In this document: in pieces, positions 25,671-37,213 of the stretch
How positions within the stretch are numbered: position 1 is the first letter of the stretch
Layout of the letters: every line of letters begins with the position of its first letter
Program-made: the position numbers and the translations under genes
Source of the DNA: Vanilla planifolia
Lineage: Eukaryota > Streptophyta > Magnoliopsida > Asparagales > Orchidaceae
Direction of reading: 5' to 3'
Length of the DNA stretch: 64,000 nucleotides
Assembly (NCBI GenBank): GCA_023846275.1
Contig: JAIUJO010000164.1
Span: 434,001 to 498,000, forward strand
The notes under the pieces: generated by a model
What the model was told of the DNA's origin: nothing
The model's database searches: none
What the model saw: the letters and a program-made list of their open reading frames with translations, nothing else

Positions 25671-26607
25671 ACATGGGTAGGATTCAACACCATGACACTA
25701 GCGATGATGCACACCATATATCTAACATGAATGAAGGTGCCACTATATAAGGTCATGCTTTTCCTCTTACTATATTATTTTTTTTTCCTTCTTTTTGGCT
25801 ATTCTATTATTTTTTTATTAATTTATAGTGGTAAATACTAAAACAACTATACATGTGTAATTGTATTCAATTTTATATGCCAATAATCATAGAATGCTAT
25901 ATTGAAATAAGAACATTTGTAAAAAGCAAGTTATGCCTTGCAATGGCACTTCACCGAAAATTCCATTATAAAATAAAAGGGTATTTAACAACCAACTTAT
26001 ATTATTATTATTTAGTTTGGCTAGCTAATGTTGCTAAGATGCCACTTGTATTATTTAACTGATCAGTTTATCTAATCTTCTAATTCTCTAAAACATTTAA
26101 CTTGAACATTTATTAATAACAATTTAATTTCCATTATAAATGTACATTACAAAAACTATGTTCAAGAAAATGCCTTCTTTTGCTTTATTTCCATCATATT
26201 GTATACTATGATCAACCCTATCAAATAATATAATAAGATCTTCGCAATGGTTAGATCATTGCATTGCAATAATCATACTAATTCAATATAACTATCACAC
26301 TTGTATGACTTAATGTTGTTAATGGCTTATATTATGGATCGAATAAATGATCATAGTGAACATGTTTAACAAATAATTTTAATAGTCTAATTAATATTTC
26401 ATATTATAGAAACATGACCTTGTTATTTTCTAATTTTAAATCATACAAAAGGATATGTCATATCATCTATAAAATTCATGCCTAATTGTAATCAAGCAAC
26501 AAATCATGGAACAAATGTTTATTGATCTATCAAAAACTATATTGTACAAGTTCTACCCATTTTCATACCATTTTAATCTATCATTCGACATGTAATACCA
26601 CACCTCA

Positions 26608-26645
26608 ATCATACAAGCCCATTAGGACTTTCATACTTGTATGAT
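26608..26645. other. 10-bp perfect inverted repeat with 18-nt loop
   Basis: ATCATACAAG (26,608-26,617) and CTTGTATGAT (26,636-26,645) are exact reverse complements. In AT-rich DNA this can be chance; no neighbouring gene or element gives it a role. Confidence 0.4.
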
Positions 26646-29600
26646 AGATAATATATTTGTATGCTCAAATTAAACCATTGTACAAGTAGGAAACACTAAT
26701 TGGACTAACATGATTTTAAGGCGCCTCCCTTTTTACACATATCATGAGAACATTCCAATCCTTATAGTCGTGGTGGTACAATATGATCTTCTTGATAATC
26801 ATATTTGATAATTTTTTATTAAAAGTTTTAATAGGATCTAGCTGCTTTTACCCTCATTCTAGTTGATAGGTAGCCACTACTTATGGAGAAAGCTTGAGAA
26901 GGACCTTACCTTGATAAGCTACTCTTACAAAAAAAATCAAAATATCATAAGCTCACTCCTTCGTTTCTTAATATCATTTTTTCCATAAAAGATGGCATCC
27001 TATCAAGTGTTTCTTCCTCAATAGCCATCTTCTCCCTCTACTCCATTCTTACTCTCTCTATCCTAATGTTTTCCTCAAAAGAGCCATTTCCTCTTGGGCA
27101 ACATAGAAGATTGTCCTCATATTAAATAAAAGCATTAAAACATGAATTTTTTTTTATTAATAATAGCATTAAAAATTCATATAAAATGTAATTTTCCTCC
27201 TAATATTACAATGGACACGTTAGAACATTCTCATTATGAGATATTTATAATCATATGCTTAAATATAAATTTTTACCACCACTATTTTGGCAAATTTTTT
27301 TGGCCAATTTGAAATCAATTCATTTATCCATTTCAGATGTGTATCACTTAAAGTTTGTTTTTAAAACATATTTTGAGAGGTTGTAATACTCTTATCAAGT
27401 ACTTGATATCAACATTTCTTCAAAAGAGGGCTCAATTTGATTAGTCAATGATTAACTACATCTAACTAAAAGAATGCATTACATGAATATATTGATTGGG
27501 AGGGCCAACTTCATTGAACGTGCTACACAACTGAAATAAGTAAAGCTTGAGTAGAGTGGCACAGCAATCCAAATCCATTATGACACACATTCTTTAACTC
27601 TGAATGTGTAGGATCACCACTTCATTTTAGATTAATAATGAAAAATTAGAGTGGTTACTTCTCATAGCCAATGTTCTTATTTTAAACACATTATGATTTG
27701 TATAATATTATGTCAATGTGTCATGACGAAGTTCTGACAATGCATTACTTTAATGCATTAGAAGGGTTAAACAAGATATATAGTTGTGGAATTATTTGAA
27801 TAATTTGTAGTTGAAGTTTTATGTTGCTCATGGATCTAATGTTTATGTATGAAAATGAATCAAAATTAACTATACAATCATTGAAGACACATATTGGACT
27901 AAAGTTGTAGGTTCATTAATTATCATAATACATGGCCTAAAGAATAGTTTTTGGAGAATATTTACCCAATAGAGTGTCGAAGTGCAATTGTAATGACATG
28001 AAGTAGACCTAAAGTGAACAATATAAGGTATCTTAGAGCATATCCAACCCAAAATCTAAATGCATCATCTTAGTACTATTATAGCCAAAACATTTTGCCA
28101 TATTTTTTTAATCTAGTTGACCAAACTATGTCATTTTTTGTTAATTATAATTTAAAATTGAAATTGAATATGTTTTAACTTATTAAATATTGTTAAATTG
28201 CACTTTGAATTTTAACACCTTAAATATGAGAATTTGAATTTTGGTTGAGTAGGAAGACTTGAGTTGTATGATATAAGACATGATATGACTAGGCTTCAAG
28301 CATTAAAGCCATCTTGTAATTTTATTTATATTATTTTTATTAAAACCAATCCTTATTATTATCCATTAATGATTGAAAAATGAATATATAGATAGTATTT
28401 CTAGAATTGGGAGATAGTTGTTAAGTCGTGATAAGAGGACTAAAAAGGGAAAATGGTTTTTGTTGCATATCGGAATATCTTAAGATAAAATATAAGAGAA
28501 AGAAGAATAGATGTCAAAATATCTTTTGGCCACATCATAAATAGATTCCTAAATCTTGGTAGCTAAATATGACAAGCCAAAAAGTTGAAAATGAAGTGAG
28601 GCTGAACATGAATGTGTGAACCATGGCTTAAAGCAAGCAAACTAGTTTTTCTGAAAGAAAATATGTAGTTTAAGCTGGTATGGATGAGGCAATTTAAGCC
28701 CTTATGATGCTTTTGTTTTGGTATTATAAAATAATAGAAATAAGGGAGATTTGGCTTGGCTAACTATGCCAATACGAGGGTAGAAAGTAAGATAAACCAT
28801 GAAAAAAAACATGAAGAAAGATGGTTCAAGTTTTGAAGCCAAGAAAGAGCTATCCAAGGAGAAGAACTCTACATGAATTTTTAGGTTAGATGACCCTTTT
28901 GAACATACAATAAATCTATCGATGATCTAAGAAAGATTGAAAAAGAATTTTATTATTAAAATGGCATGCAGAACCTAAGGAATGAGATTTGGTTAACAGA
29001 AAGTCAATTTTATTCCTTGAACCTTATTTTTAAAAAAAGTGGAACCTATTATACCCATGACAAAAGTGTATTTTTGTTATCATATAATGTTTGTTTACAA
29101 TCCATTTATTATGCATATTTCTTAAAGGAATTGTGCGAGAATTTTGTGATATTAACAAAATTGTTAATGTATGTCAAATTCTTATTATTATGTTTGTGTG
29201 TTTAGAAATACTTATTGAATGAACAAGTACATGGATTTGGAATGATTATTTGTAGTTGCAAAATACATCGTAATTGAGACATGATCATGAGGTATGCTGA
29301 CGTTAAAGCCTTGTGGATATTCTAATATCTTTTATAATATAATAAGTTTTGTATGATTAATGTCATCAAACTATTAAACCATAATATAACAAATTCTAAT
29401 GTGTATAGGTCACAAAACTAACACAAGATTTATTTATTTTTTTTTCTATGCGAACGATTAGAGTCCATGCCTGTATGTAAATGTGTTTCGAAGTAGTAAC
29501 CTATAAGAAATATAAAATCTCATCCAAGCAAGAACATTAATTCGATTTCACTTCATGACATGATATAAATGTGTATATTTTTTTGCAAAACCATGCATAG

Positions 29601-31092
29601 AAGTATGCCACCTATTATATAAAAAAATTAAAACTTATTTGATGATGAACCATTATATCAAAGTTAGAACTATTGCTAATACCCTTGATCATAAATTATG
29701 GACAATTATCTCTTACGATAGGTTTGCTTTGAAAGCATGGAACCTAGGCTTCGGTCAGTCATGGGAGGCATAGGTACAATCCTTAAAGAGAATCTAGATG
29801 GTTTCTATGGTGTGTGTGTGTGTTTTGCCCTTGGTTTTTTTGTTCAAAGCTTTGGAGAGCTTGATTTAAGGCCTTAGAAGTAGGCTACATTGAGTAGAGA
29901 TATGGTTGGATAAAAAGAGTTGATTATGGCAAGAAGTGCTAAGGCTATGGTTAGACTTGAAGGTTATATGGATAATCCCTAATTGAGCTTAAATTATAGA
30001 TTTGAGGTGTCTATATATAGCTATGTTAGCTAATCTTAGCCTTGGAATTATGCTTATAGGGTTAGAATTAATTCATTGAAAAGGAATCTACAATCAAATG
30101 TCTTAATGTTGGGCTAAAAAAATGCCACTATCAAAGCTCTATGAATATTATAACTTAAGGATTGGTTGGTGAAGCTTCTTTTAAGGCCTTAGAAGAAAGT
30201 AAAAGAGCTTGGAATAAGACTTCGAAATTAACAATGTTTTTCAAAGGAAATAATATGGTAAAAATATTGGCTAGACCCATTTGTTGACTGGGTCCTTTGG
30301 ATAAGAGCATGAATAACCTTATTTAATATATTTGGTTATATGATAAGACCCTTCATGAAGATCACGGTGACATGTGATGCCTTAGGAGAAGCATTAGGAT
30401 AGGTATGGTGACTCAAGGTTGCCTTTCGGACACAAGGGTCATTAATAATACTTGCATGAACATTGACATTATTAGTGGAACCTAAGAGGAAAAGGAAAAG
30501 CTTTTTATCTGCTAAGGTTAACATATATAAGAAATGGTCTTAAGAAAAATAAGGGTAAGAATAAATATAATAAAATGTGTTATACTATTATAAATGGCAA
30601 AATTAGTTTTTCAAATTATCTTAATGCTTGCAGAATCCAAGATAGTTATGGAGTAGAGTTAGTTGGATGCTACACCTTAAGGTCATTATTTTGATCAAGT
30701 GAGGATCAAATGTAGTGGACCCTTGAACATGCATGCTCATTCATGAGATAATTAAGTTAAACTACTCTATTATATTTGCAAAGAGGTAGTTACAAATGGT
30801 TGGTTGAACCTATGAGATGAGAGATAGATTGTATTATAAGACTTTATAGAATTGGCTAAATGTGATCATAAAAGTTGTCCCAGGAGGGAACTATTACACA
30901 TTTAGCCCCATGGGAAATCACATGATATCCTATATTTTGGAGGGTAGCACCTATGGTTTTTGAGGATTTCATTAACCATATGGTTGTTGAATGATAGATC
31001 ACCTAATGTGAAAGGGGTTCCAAGCCTTGTCGTGATTGACATGGATAAAAGAGTGTATTAGATCAGACAAGAAGCACTAACCCACAATATAA

Positions 31093-31095
<3 letters not shown>

Positions 31096-31122
<27 letters not shown>
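31096..31122. repeat. (TA)n microsatellite
   Basis: Uninterrupted TA dinucleotide run of about 27 bp. Confidence 0.95.
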
Positions 31123-31126
<4 letters not shown>

Positions 31127-32707
31127 CATTAATTAACATGGTTTACTCAATTGTTGCAAACAAACTTCTTGGTTACTAAATATTTTTTTTATGTTATGGG
31201 TCAAGAATTCCATACTGAGGATTCAAGTATAACACGTTTTTTGTTTGAATTTGGGAGGAAAGGGTTCAATAGTTAAGAAGCTAGAGTATACCAAAATGAG
31301 TGCATCAGTTGGACAATTCACCGTCTTTATTTTAGCATTAGTAGTGGTCGATTTGATATTTTTTTTATCAATTATTTTTGTTAAACAAATGATAGAATTA
31401 GATTACTTTTTTAAGGTTGTAGTTTCTTGCTAACTTTTTTATCAATCTTTTGTAGTTATTCATGGAGAATGGAGTAGATTGAAATGGTTTTTTTTATTTT
31501 GTGGACCATATATTTATGCTTTTGTTTCATTGATGGACAAAAGTTTTTAGAATCTTAACATGATAGTATTTTGAATGACATTATATTATAAATTATTTAT
31601 ACATTTGATATTTTGATTATTGATTTTTTGCTACATTTATGGCCAAGAAATTGGTTAAAAAGGCATGATGATCTCAAAATATGAATAGTGTGAATGACGA
31701 CTTGTTGTAAATGCCCATTGCTTTCTATTTGTAATTGCTACTTTTAAGATGATATGTTTTTACTTAGGTATGTCTATAAAGCCTAATTAGAGATTACTAA
31801 GATAAGGCAAGTGATCTTATTATGATGCAAGTGTTTTGTAAGTATTATGTGATTTGCATAGTATTATGATGAATATCATATCATGCAAGATAATGGCATG
31901 TGAAGTAAAAAAAATCTATCATCATATAAGAACTAATCATGTAGGTAAAGCCTCACACATAGTACAATATATTAATGTATGAGATTTTAACTTAATCTAA
32001 TCGACCAATAGCTTTGAATATTTTTGAAATGTTATGCACATCACCATTGTATAACTTTTTAGATTATACACCCATTTATATTGGGTAATTCACCACTCAA
32101 TTTACTTCTTTGTGAATGTAAAGCTAGTGTATTGTTATTACTCTTGCCATGTTCTTGATTTATTGAATAATGTTTTGTAGCTCTCAAAGAATGTTCATTT
32201 GACCTTTTGTTATTTTAAGGATTACTATATGGCCCATTTTGATGACTAAATTATGTATGTTCTTGTTATTGCTCAAAAAATACAAAGGAGCATAGACAAT
32301 CCTTTAGCTTCTAAAAATAAATTACTAACCACAATGTGAGAAATGGATTTCATTTTTTGTCTTTTTTGATTGCATATATGTCCAACATAACCAACCTACC
32401 CATTGTGACTATTCACAGAAAAATCAACATTTGGATTACAAATTTTATGTGGACAAAACCAATTCAAAACTTCACAGACTTCGTACCTTATAATTGAATA
32501 TGGTACTAAATCAAGGTGATGCATTTGATGATTCTCCTAAGATGTTTGTGTGGTGGCCATGCAAGTAATAGTGTTTAAACAATTAAAAATGACACCATTG
32601 ATAATGGTGTTTGAAGGTTGATTAACTTCCTCATGGATATTTTTGTTATTAGCATACTATATGTCTCATAAATTAATACAAATAAAGATTAGAATTGAAG
32701 TTCTTCG

Positions 32708-33480
32708 TGCTTAACAAAATCCCACAAGAGGGGGGGGGGGGTGAATTGTGGTAAATAAACTTTTCTTTCGATATTTGGCTTTAATTAAAAATTAAATCTT
32801 TTAAGCACGAATAAGAAGAAATATAACACAAAAGATTTTTAAGGTGGTTTGACTCAAAATAGAACCTACATCCACCCCAATTGGTGTTGGGAAAAACTAC
32901 ACTAAAAATACAAAACTACAAGTGAGATTTTTTGTACGGTTCACCTCAAACCTACTTGGTATTTTTCCTACGGCTAATCACGAACCTACTTGAATTTTTC
33001 CAGGCTCAACTCAAACCTCGTGATTTAACACAATTCCGGGATGCCCTTACCCCAAAGAAAAGAATACAAAAATAAGCAAAACTTAAAATAAGCTTAAGAG
33101 AAATAGGAGGCACACACGACCGAAAAATGGAGGAATAGAGATTGAAAGATTGTTGAAGCAAAAATCTCTAATTTTGGAATCCTTCTTGCCACTTTGTTTT
33201 TATGAAATTGAAAGCACTGTATCCACTTGATTTTGCTTGAAATTATGATCTGAAAGCTTTGAGAACTTAGCAAAATGTCACTTATAGAAGTTCATCATCC
33301 TTCCCTATTTATAGAGCTTAAATTTGAGCTCTAAAATCACTCCCAATTGCTCTTAAAATCAACTAGCCATTTGGAAAGCAGCTACCCTCCGATTCGATCC
33401 CAAAAATGGACGGCACGGATTGAAACTCGAATTTACCGTTTGAGATTAATCTCGTTCGTTCGATTTGGGCGAACTTGATC
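32708..33480 (-). repeat. LTR fragment related to the 17.5/23.8-kb copia LTRs
   Basis: It starts TGCTTAACAAAATCCCAC, then a 12-G run (32,730-32,741) and GTGAATTG, matching the inner-end motif AAGAAGGGGTGAATTG of the LTR at 17.5 kb. About 115 bp on, AAAGATTTTTAAGGTGGTTT followed by GACTCA matches the 'GATTTT-x-GTGGTTT-x-GCTCA' block also found near 17,740, and CTATTTATAG near 33,305 corresponds to the same stretch near 18,180. It is less decayed and GC-richer than the other LTRs. No partner LTR or coding part was recognised, so it may be a solo or truncated LTR. Confidence 0.55.
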
Positions 33481-33990
33481 TGAGCATTTGGATTGCATGC
33501 ATACTACTTGCATGTATTAGTATAATGTGTCGAGAAATAATTCAAATTAAAATAGTTACCTTACTGGTTATGCGGTCTTGGCATATATCTAAGCCGCTAG
33601 GGTTCGATTCTTCTGAATGTCATTTTACGCTGAACAACTACAGTCATTCAATCGCGCTTGCACTTCTGACTTCTTTGATATTTAGGCTGGATTTTAGTCC
33701 CATGTTTCCTAAAATGCTTCGCCAATGTGCTTTATAAGGAATTCGCTTCCTATTACTGTCGAGCAGCTTAGGGGTTGGCTCCCCCTTCCTTAAGTAGGAT
33801 TTCTTCTCGTGGTCTAGTTGACTTGATCTTGTCCTATTTAGTTTAGCATTCCCTCCAGGATGAATTTGCCAGGTCGTCGCCTGCGGCCTGAATTCGCTGT
33901 GCTCCGTTCGTCATTGCCTGTGGCCTGAATTCCTTTGGACTACAGGCTCCCCTTCTGGGTCAGTCCAGTCCACCAATTTTTATATTTATT
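33480..33990. other. GC-rich island, possible SINE-like or LTR insertion
   Basis: From about 33,360 to 33,970 the sequence is far richer in G, C and CG than anything within many kilobases. GGGTTCGATTC at about 33,598 has the form of a tRNA-type B box, and TGGTTATGCGG about 35 bp upstream resembles an A box, so part may be a tRNA-derived SINE head. The part at 33,879-33,932 holds two copies of GCCTG(C/T)GGCCTGAATTC, 37 bp apart. No target duplication or clear tail was found. It may also continue the LTR on its left. Confidence 0.35.
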
Positions 33991-36850
33991 TATTTAGGGT
34001 GTTTTGTGAGAATTTTTGTGTCAAAATATTTAATATAAGTGTACCAAAATAATCTTATATTATCATAGTATTATATGTTTTATAAATGTTTATGAGAAGA
34101 AATTCATGAAAATAATTCTTAAATAAATTTAAAAAAATCAAATACCAATGTTTATACTTTTCGTCAATAATGGTTGGTCCAAAAATAAAAATTGAATAAT
34201 TATTAATTTTATTACATTTTTATATCTTAATACTATTAGTGTGCCACACACTCTCAAAATTTGGACATATCAAATTTAAGAAAAATAAAAAGAAAATCAA
34301 GTATGAATACTTTAGTACATGTCTTCAATTTCCTTGAAGCTAGCCATTGACTCCAAGAGCCTTGAAGACCAATATTTTAGAAATTTAAAGTTCCTGACTT
34401 TACTTAATTAAATATTAACAATTTTATTTAAAGCAAGTCCATATAAAATATAAACATTTATGCTTGACTCATCAAACACAAGGGTGTAACAAGAATGCCT
34501 TGTCTTTAACAAATATCCTTGTTTCATTATGTCCATTAATTTTATTTTCTAAAGATAATTCTGGTTATTTTTATTTTTTTAGTTTGGATAATATTTGCAA
34601 AGATAGACTATACTATGTTTTTATCCACATATAATGGCATGGCCCATTAAGCCTTCAATAGAGTTGTGTGGGTTCTTTGAATCCTTCTAAAAGTTGATCA
34701 TTCTTAAACACTTAGAGAACTTTAGAAGACTACTAAAACTTCTCAAAATGGAAATAATAGTTTAAATGCATATTTAAAAATCCAAATCTTCTACCTTGAA
34801 TTCAGTATTGGAATGTTTCTACTGGTTGATTCTCTGGTTGATCGAGTGCTAAGGTTTTCATCAATTCTGAGTGTCCAAATGCTATTTTCATTTGTGTTGA
34901 AGGGTTTAGTTTGTTTTAAAACTACCTCCATTTTTTAAACTCCTTCAAGGTGTCATATATGTCGTATTTCGTTTCTGATATCAAATATTTTTCCTTCCCT
35001 TTTTTTACCATAATGAATCATTTTTTGGCAATGTCAAATTGTGTTTCGTTCAGAACGTAGGCTTCATCCTTCATGTTTTCTTAATTAGAATGTAAAATTT
35101 TTGTAAAAAGTAAAAATATTTAATACTTAATCATATTTATGTGACAGTTGAACAAAAGCATTTCTTGTAAGATAAGACTATTAAACACGATAGCATGGAA
35201 AATAAATCATAAAGTAACACATTTTTAATATGAATATCTAGTGTACTACATTGTGAAGGATAATTTTTGCAATAAAGGAGCATGATGTCGAGCCTGCTGT
35301 GCATGAATTGTGAAAATCATAAACTTTAATATTCTTAAATAAACTGTAACAAAAATTTTTCCTTTTCTTGAGGCCAGTCAAAAAATTTTGTTTTAAAAAT
35401 ATTTGTTAACTTTAAAAAATTTTAGTGAGTGAGCATTTGGAAAATATAAGCAAAATCTTTTCACATTGTTCAATTCAAACTCAATTCAACACCTTAAGAA
35501 AATGAAATACATTTTATAAAATTCGCAGCCCAAAAAATGTTACACACTTGCCAAAAAGGTTCTATAATCACTAGGACAAAAACACCCTAAAAAGTAGTGA
35601 AAAGTATTACATCAATCATTAGAACAAAAGACATTAAAAATGTTTAGGCCAAAAGACCCAAAAAATTAGCCAAAAAAAATACAAGCTAGAGGACCGAAAC
35701 AAAGAGAAAATACAAAATCCCAAAAATGGGATAAAGAAATCTATTATATATCTTAATTATATGGCCCTATGAGAAAAATAAATTTAAGTAACGGGATCAC
35801 TAAAATATCACTAAAGTAATGCAAGATAGATATTTAAATTACTTATAGTACTCTCAAGTGGCTCAAAACAATCCACAAATACAAAAAAATCATTTTTCTT
35901 AAAATCCAATCAAATCAGTCATCACATACTAATCATTGTCTAATATAAGGATATGCATGCATGATTCTATCATATGCACATCATGTAACTAATAGCTAAT
36001 TGTAATTAGTATTTTTACCATAGTAAAAAATAATCTGATCAATACCATAAGCACATCACACATATATGAATAAAAGGCAATCCAAATAAAAATTTTCATC
36101 TCTTAAATTCTAATAGGGTCATATAATAACATGAACATTATTGTACATATTCAAAGCCATTGACATCTACTACTCTCACTAGAAATAAAGCATCACTTGT
36201 ACACAATAATAGAATCATACTTGTAAATGGAAGTAACTTTGCCTAATGGCTATGTCACAAGTATCATGTCACAAAAAAAAGTTGTTATACTATTATGATA
36301 TGTGGTATATATATGATAAGTCAAACTATAACACATACTTAATCACCTAGTATACATACCTTTTTCTATTTTACTAATGACTTGTTCATAAAAGTATGAC
36401 AAGGTTATTGAATTTTAGAAGGCATAATAGTTCTATACCTCTACTTACCTCTTTGAGAAATAGAGCAACACCTATATTTTGTGGATGTTACACATGTACA
36501 AACCATATTTAATCAAGTTATCATAGGATCACCTGTGTTTGACACTTTGTCGCATGTCGCAGCTAACATCTCATCTTGTGCGGTGATTCCATAATACAAG
36601 TAGAATTAGTATATTTTTTACTATTTATTTTTTTAATCAAAGTATACATTTTGATTTGATTGCATAATACAAACCAAAGTACTCTATTAACTTTAAAATA
36701 TTCTATGGTAAATTTATGTGTAAATATACTTAGATAAGATGTGTGCCTTTAGACTACAACAATATGCGTGGAAAGATGACTTAAAAAAAATTAAAATTTA
36801 CAATCGGCCTTATCAACACCTAGTGTCTCACATAAATGTTTTTTTCCATT
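33990..36850. other. Unassigned AT-rich sequence
   Basis: Nothing can be named here. At about 35,075-34,930 the minus strand is open for several tens of codons and reads MKDEAYVLNETQFDIAKK then, after one stop, VKKGKEKYLISETKYD; a further piece near 34,800 reads ALDQPENQPVETFQY. The family is unknown. Purine-rich stretches at 35.5-35.7 kb look like old repeat DNA. The satellite array begins near the right end. Confidence 0.4.
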
Positions 36851-37124
36851 TAAAAATCTACTTATTTATTTTTTATTTTTAAAGAGTTTTTGCTCATTTT
36901 GTGACATATTTCATTCATACCTTATTTGATGATGAAGGATGTTATGTTTGATATTGTTAGCATTTTTTAATAAAGTTTTTGCTTACTATTTATCACATTT
37001 ATTCAAATGTTTTGCTTTCATTTTGTTGTATTTCTATAGAACTTTTATTATTCTAGCCTATGACCAATACATTACTTCAATTTGGTTATTTTACTTTGTT
37101 TAAATCTATTTAATTTCAACTTTA

Positions 37125-37126
<2 letters not shown>

Positions 37127-37209
<83 letters not shown>
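37127..37209. repeat. (TA)n tract inside a satellite monomer
   Basis: About 83 bp of pure TA, lying at the TTTAATATATATTTA position of the monomer. Confidence 0.95.

Positions 37210-37213
<4 letters not shown>

Larger units (their letters stand above)
17519..25675 (-). mobile_element. Nearly complete, dead Ty1/copia retrotransposon with long LTRs
   Basis: Two long similar flanks (17,524-19,433 and 23,787-25,670) bracket 4.35 kb holding, in copia order on the minus strand, a primer-binding site, gag with a zinc knuckle, protease, integrase and reverse transcriptase, then a purine-rich tract next to the left LTR. The flanking pentamers are TCATG (17,519-17,523) and ACATG (25,671-25,675), a 4-of-5 match fitting a decayed target-site duplication. 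LTRs of about 1.9 kb whose inner end carries a GGGGTGAATTG-type motif resemble the SIRE/Maximus-type long-LTR copia group; this lineage call is an inference. Stops occur in every domain, so the element cannot move. Confidence 0.85.
25676..32707. other. Unassigned AT-rich sequence
   Basis: No protein domain, LTR pair, primer-binding site or RNA gene was recognised. The piece at about 27,100-26,940 on the minus strand has a short charged, possibly coiled-coil reading (REKMAIEEETLDRMPSF) but no known family. A (GT)n run lies near 29,811 and a (TA)n run near 31,096. The parts at 29.7-30.1 kb and 30.7-31.05 kb are somewhat GC-richer and may be older repeat insertions. Confidence 0.4.

Noticed and set aside
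26608..26645. microRNA precursor or terminator hairpin
   Set aside because: A 10-bp stem alone in AT-rich DNA is weak; no transcript context.
32680..32707. Possible decayed tRNA-Met PBS beside the 32.7-kb LTR
   Set aside because: Only about 10 of 18 positions fit by eye, close to what AT-rich sequence gives by chance.
33560..33640. A true tRNA gene
   Set aside because: A- and B-box-like words are present but no acceptor-stem pairing or full cloverleaf could be drawn.
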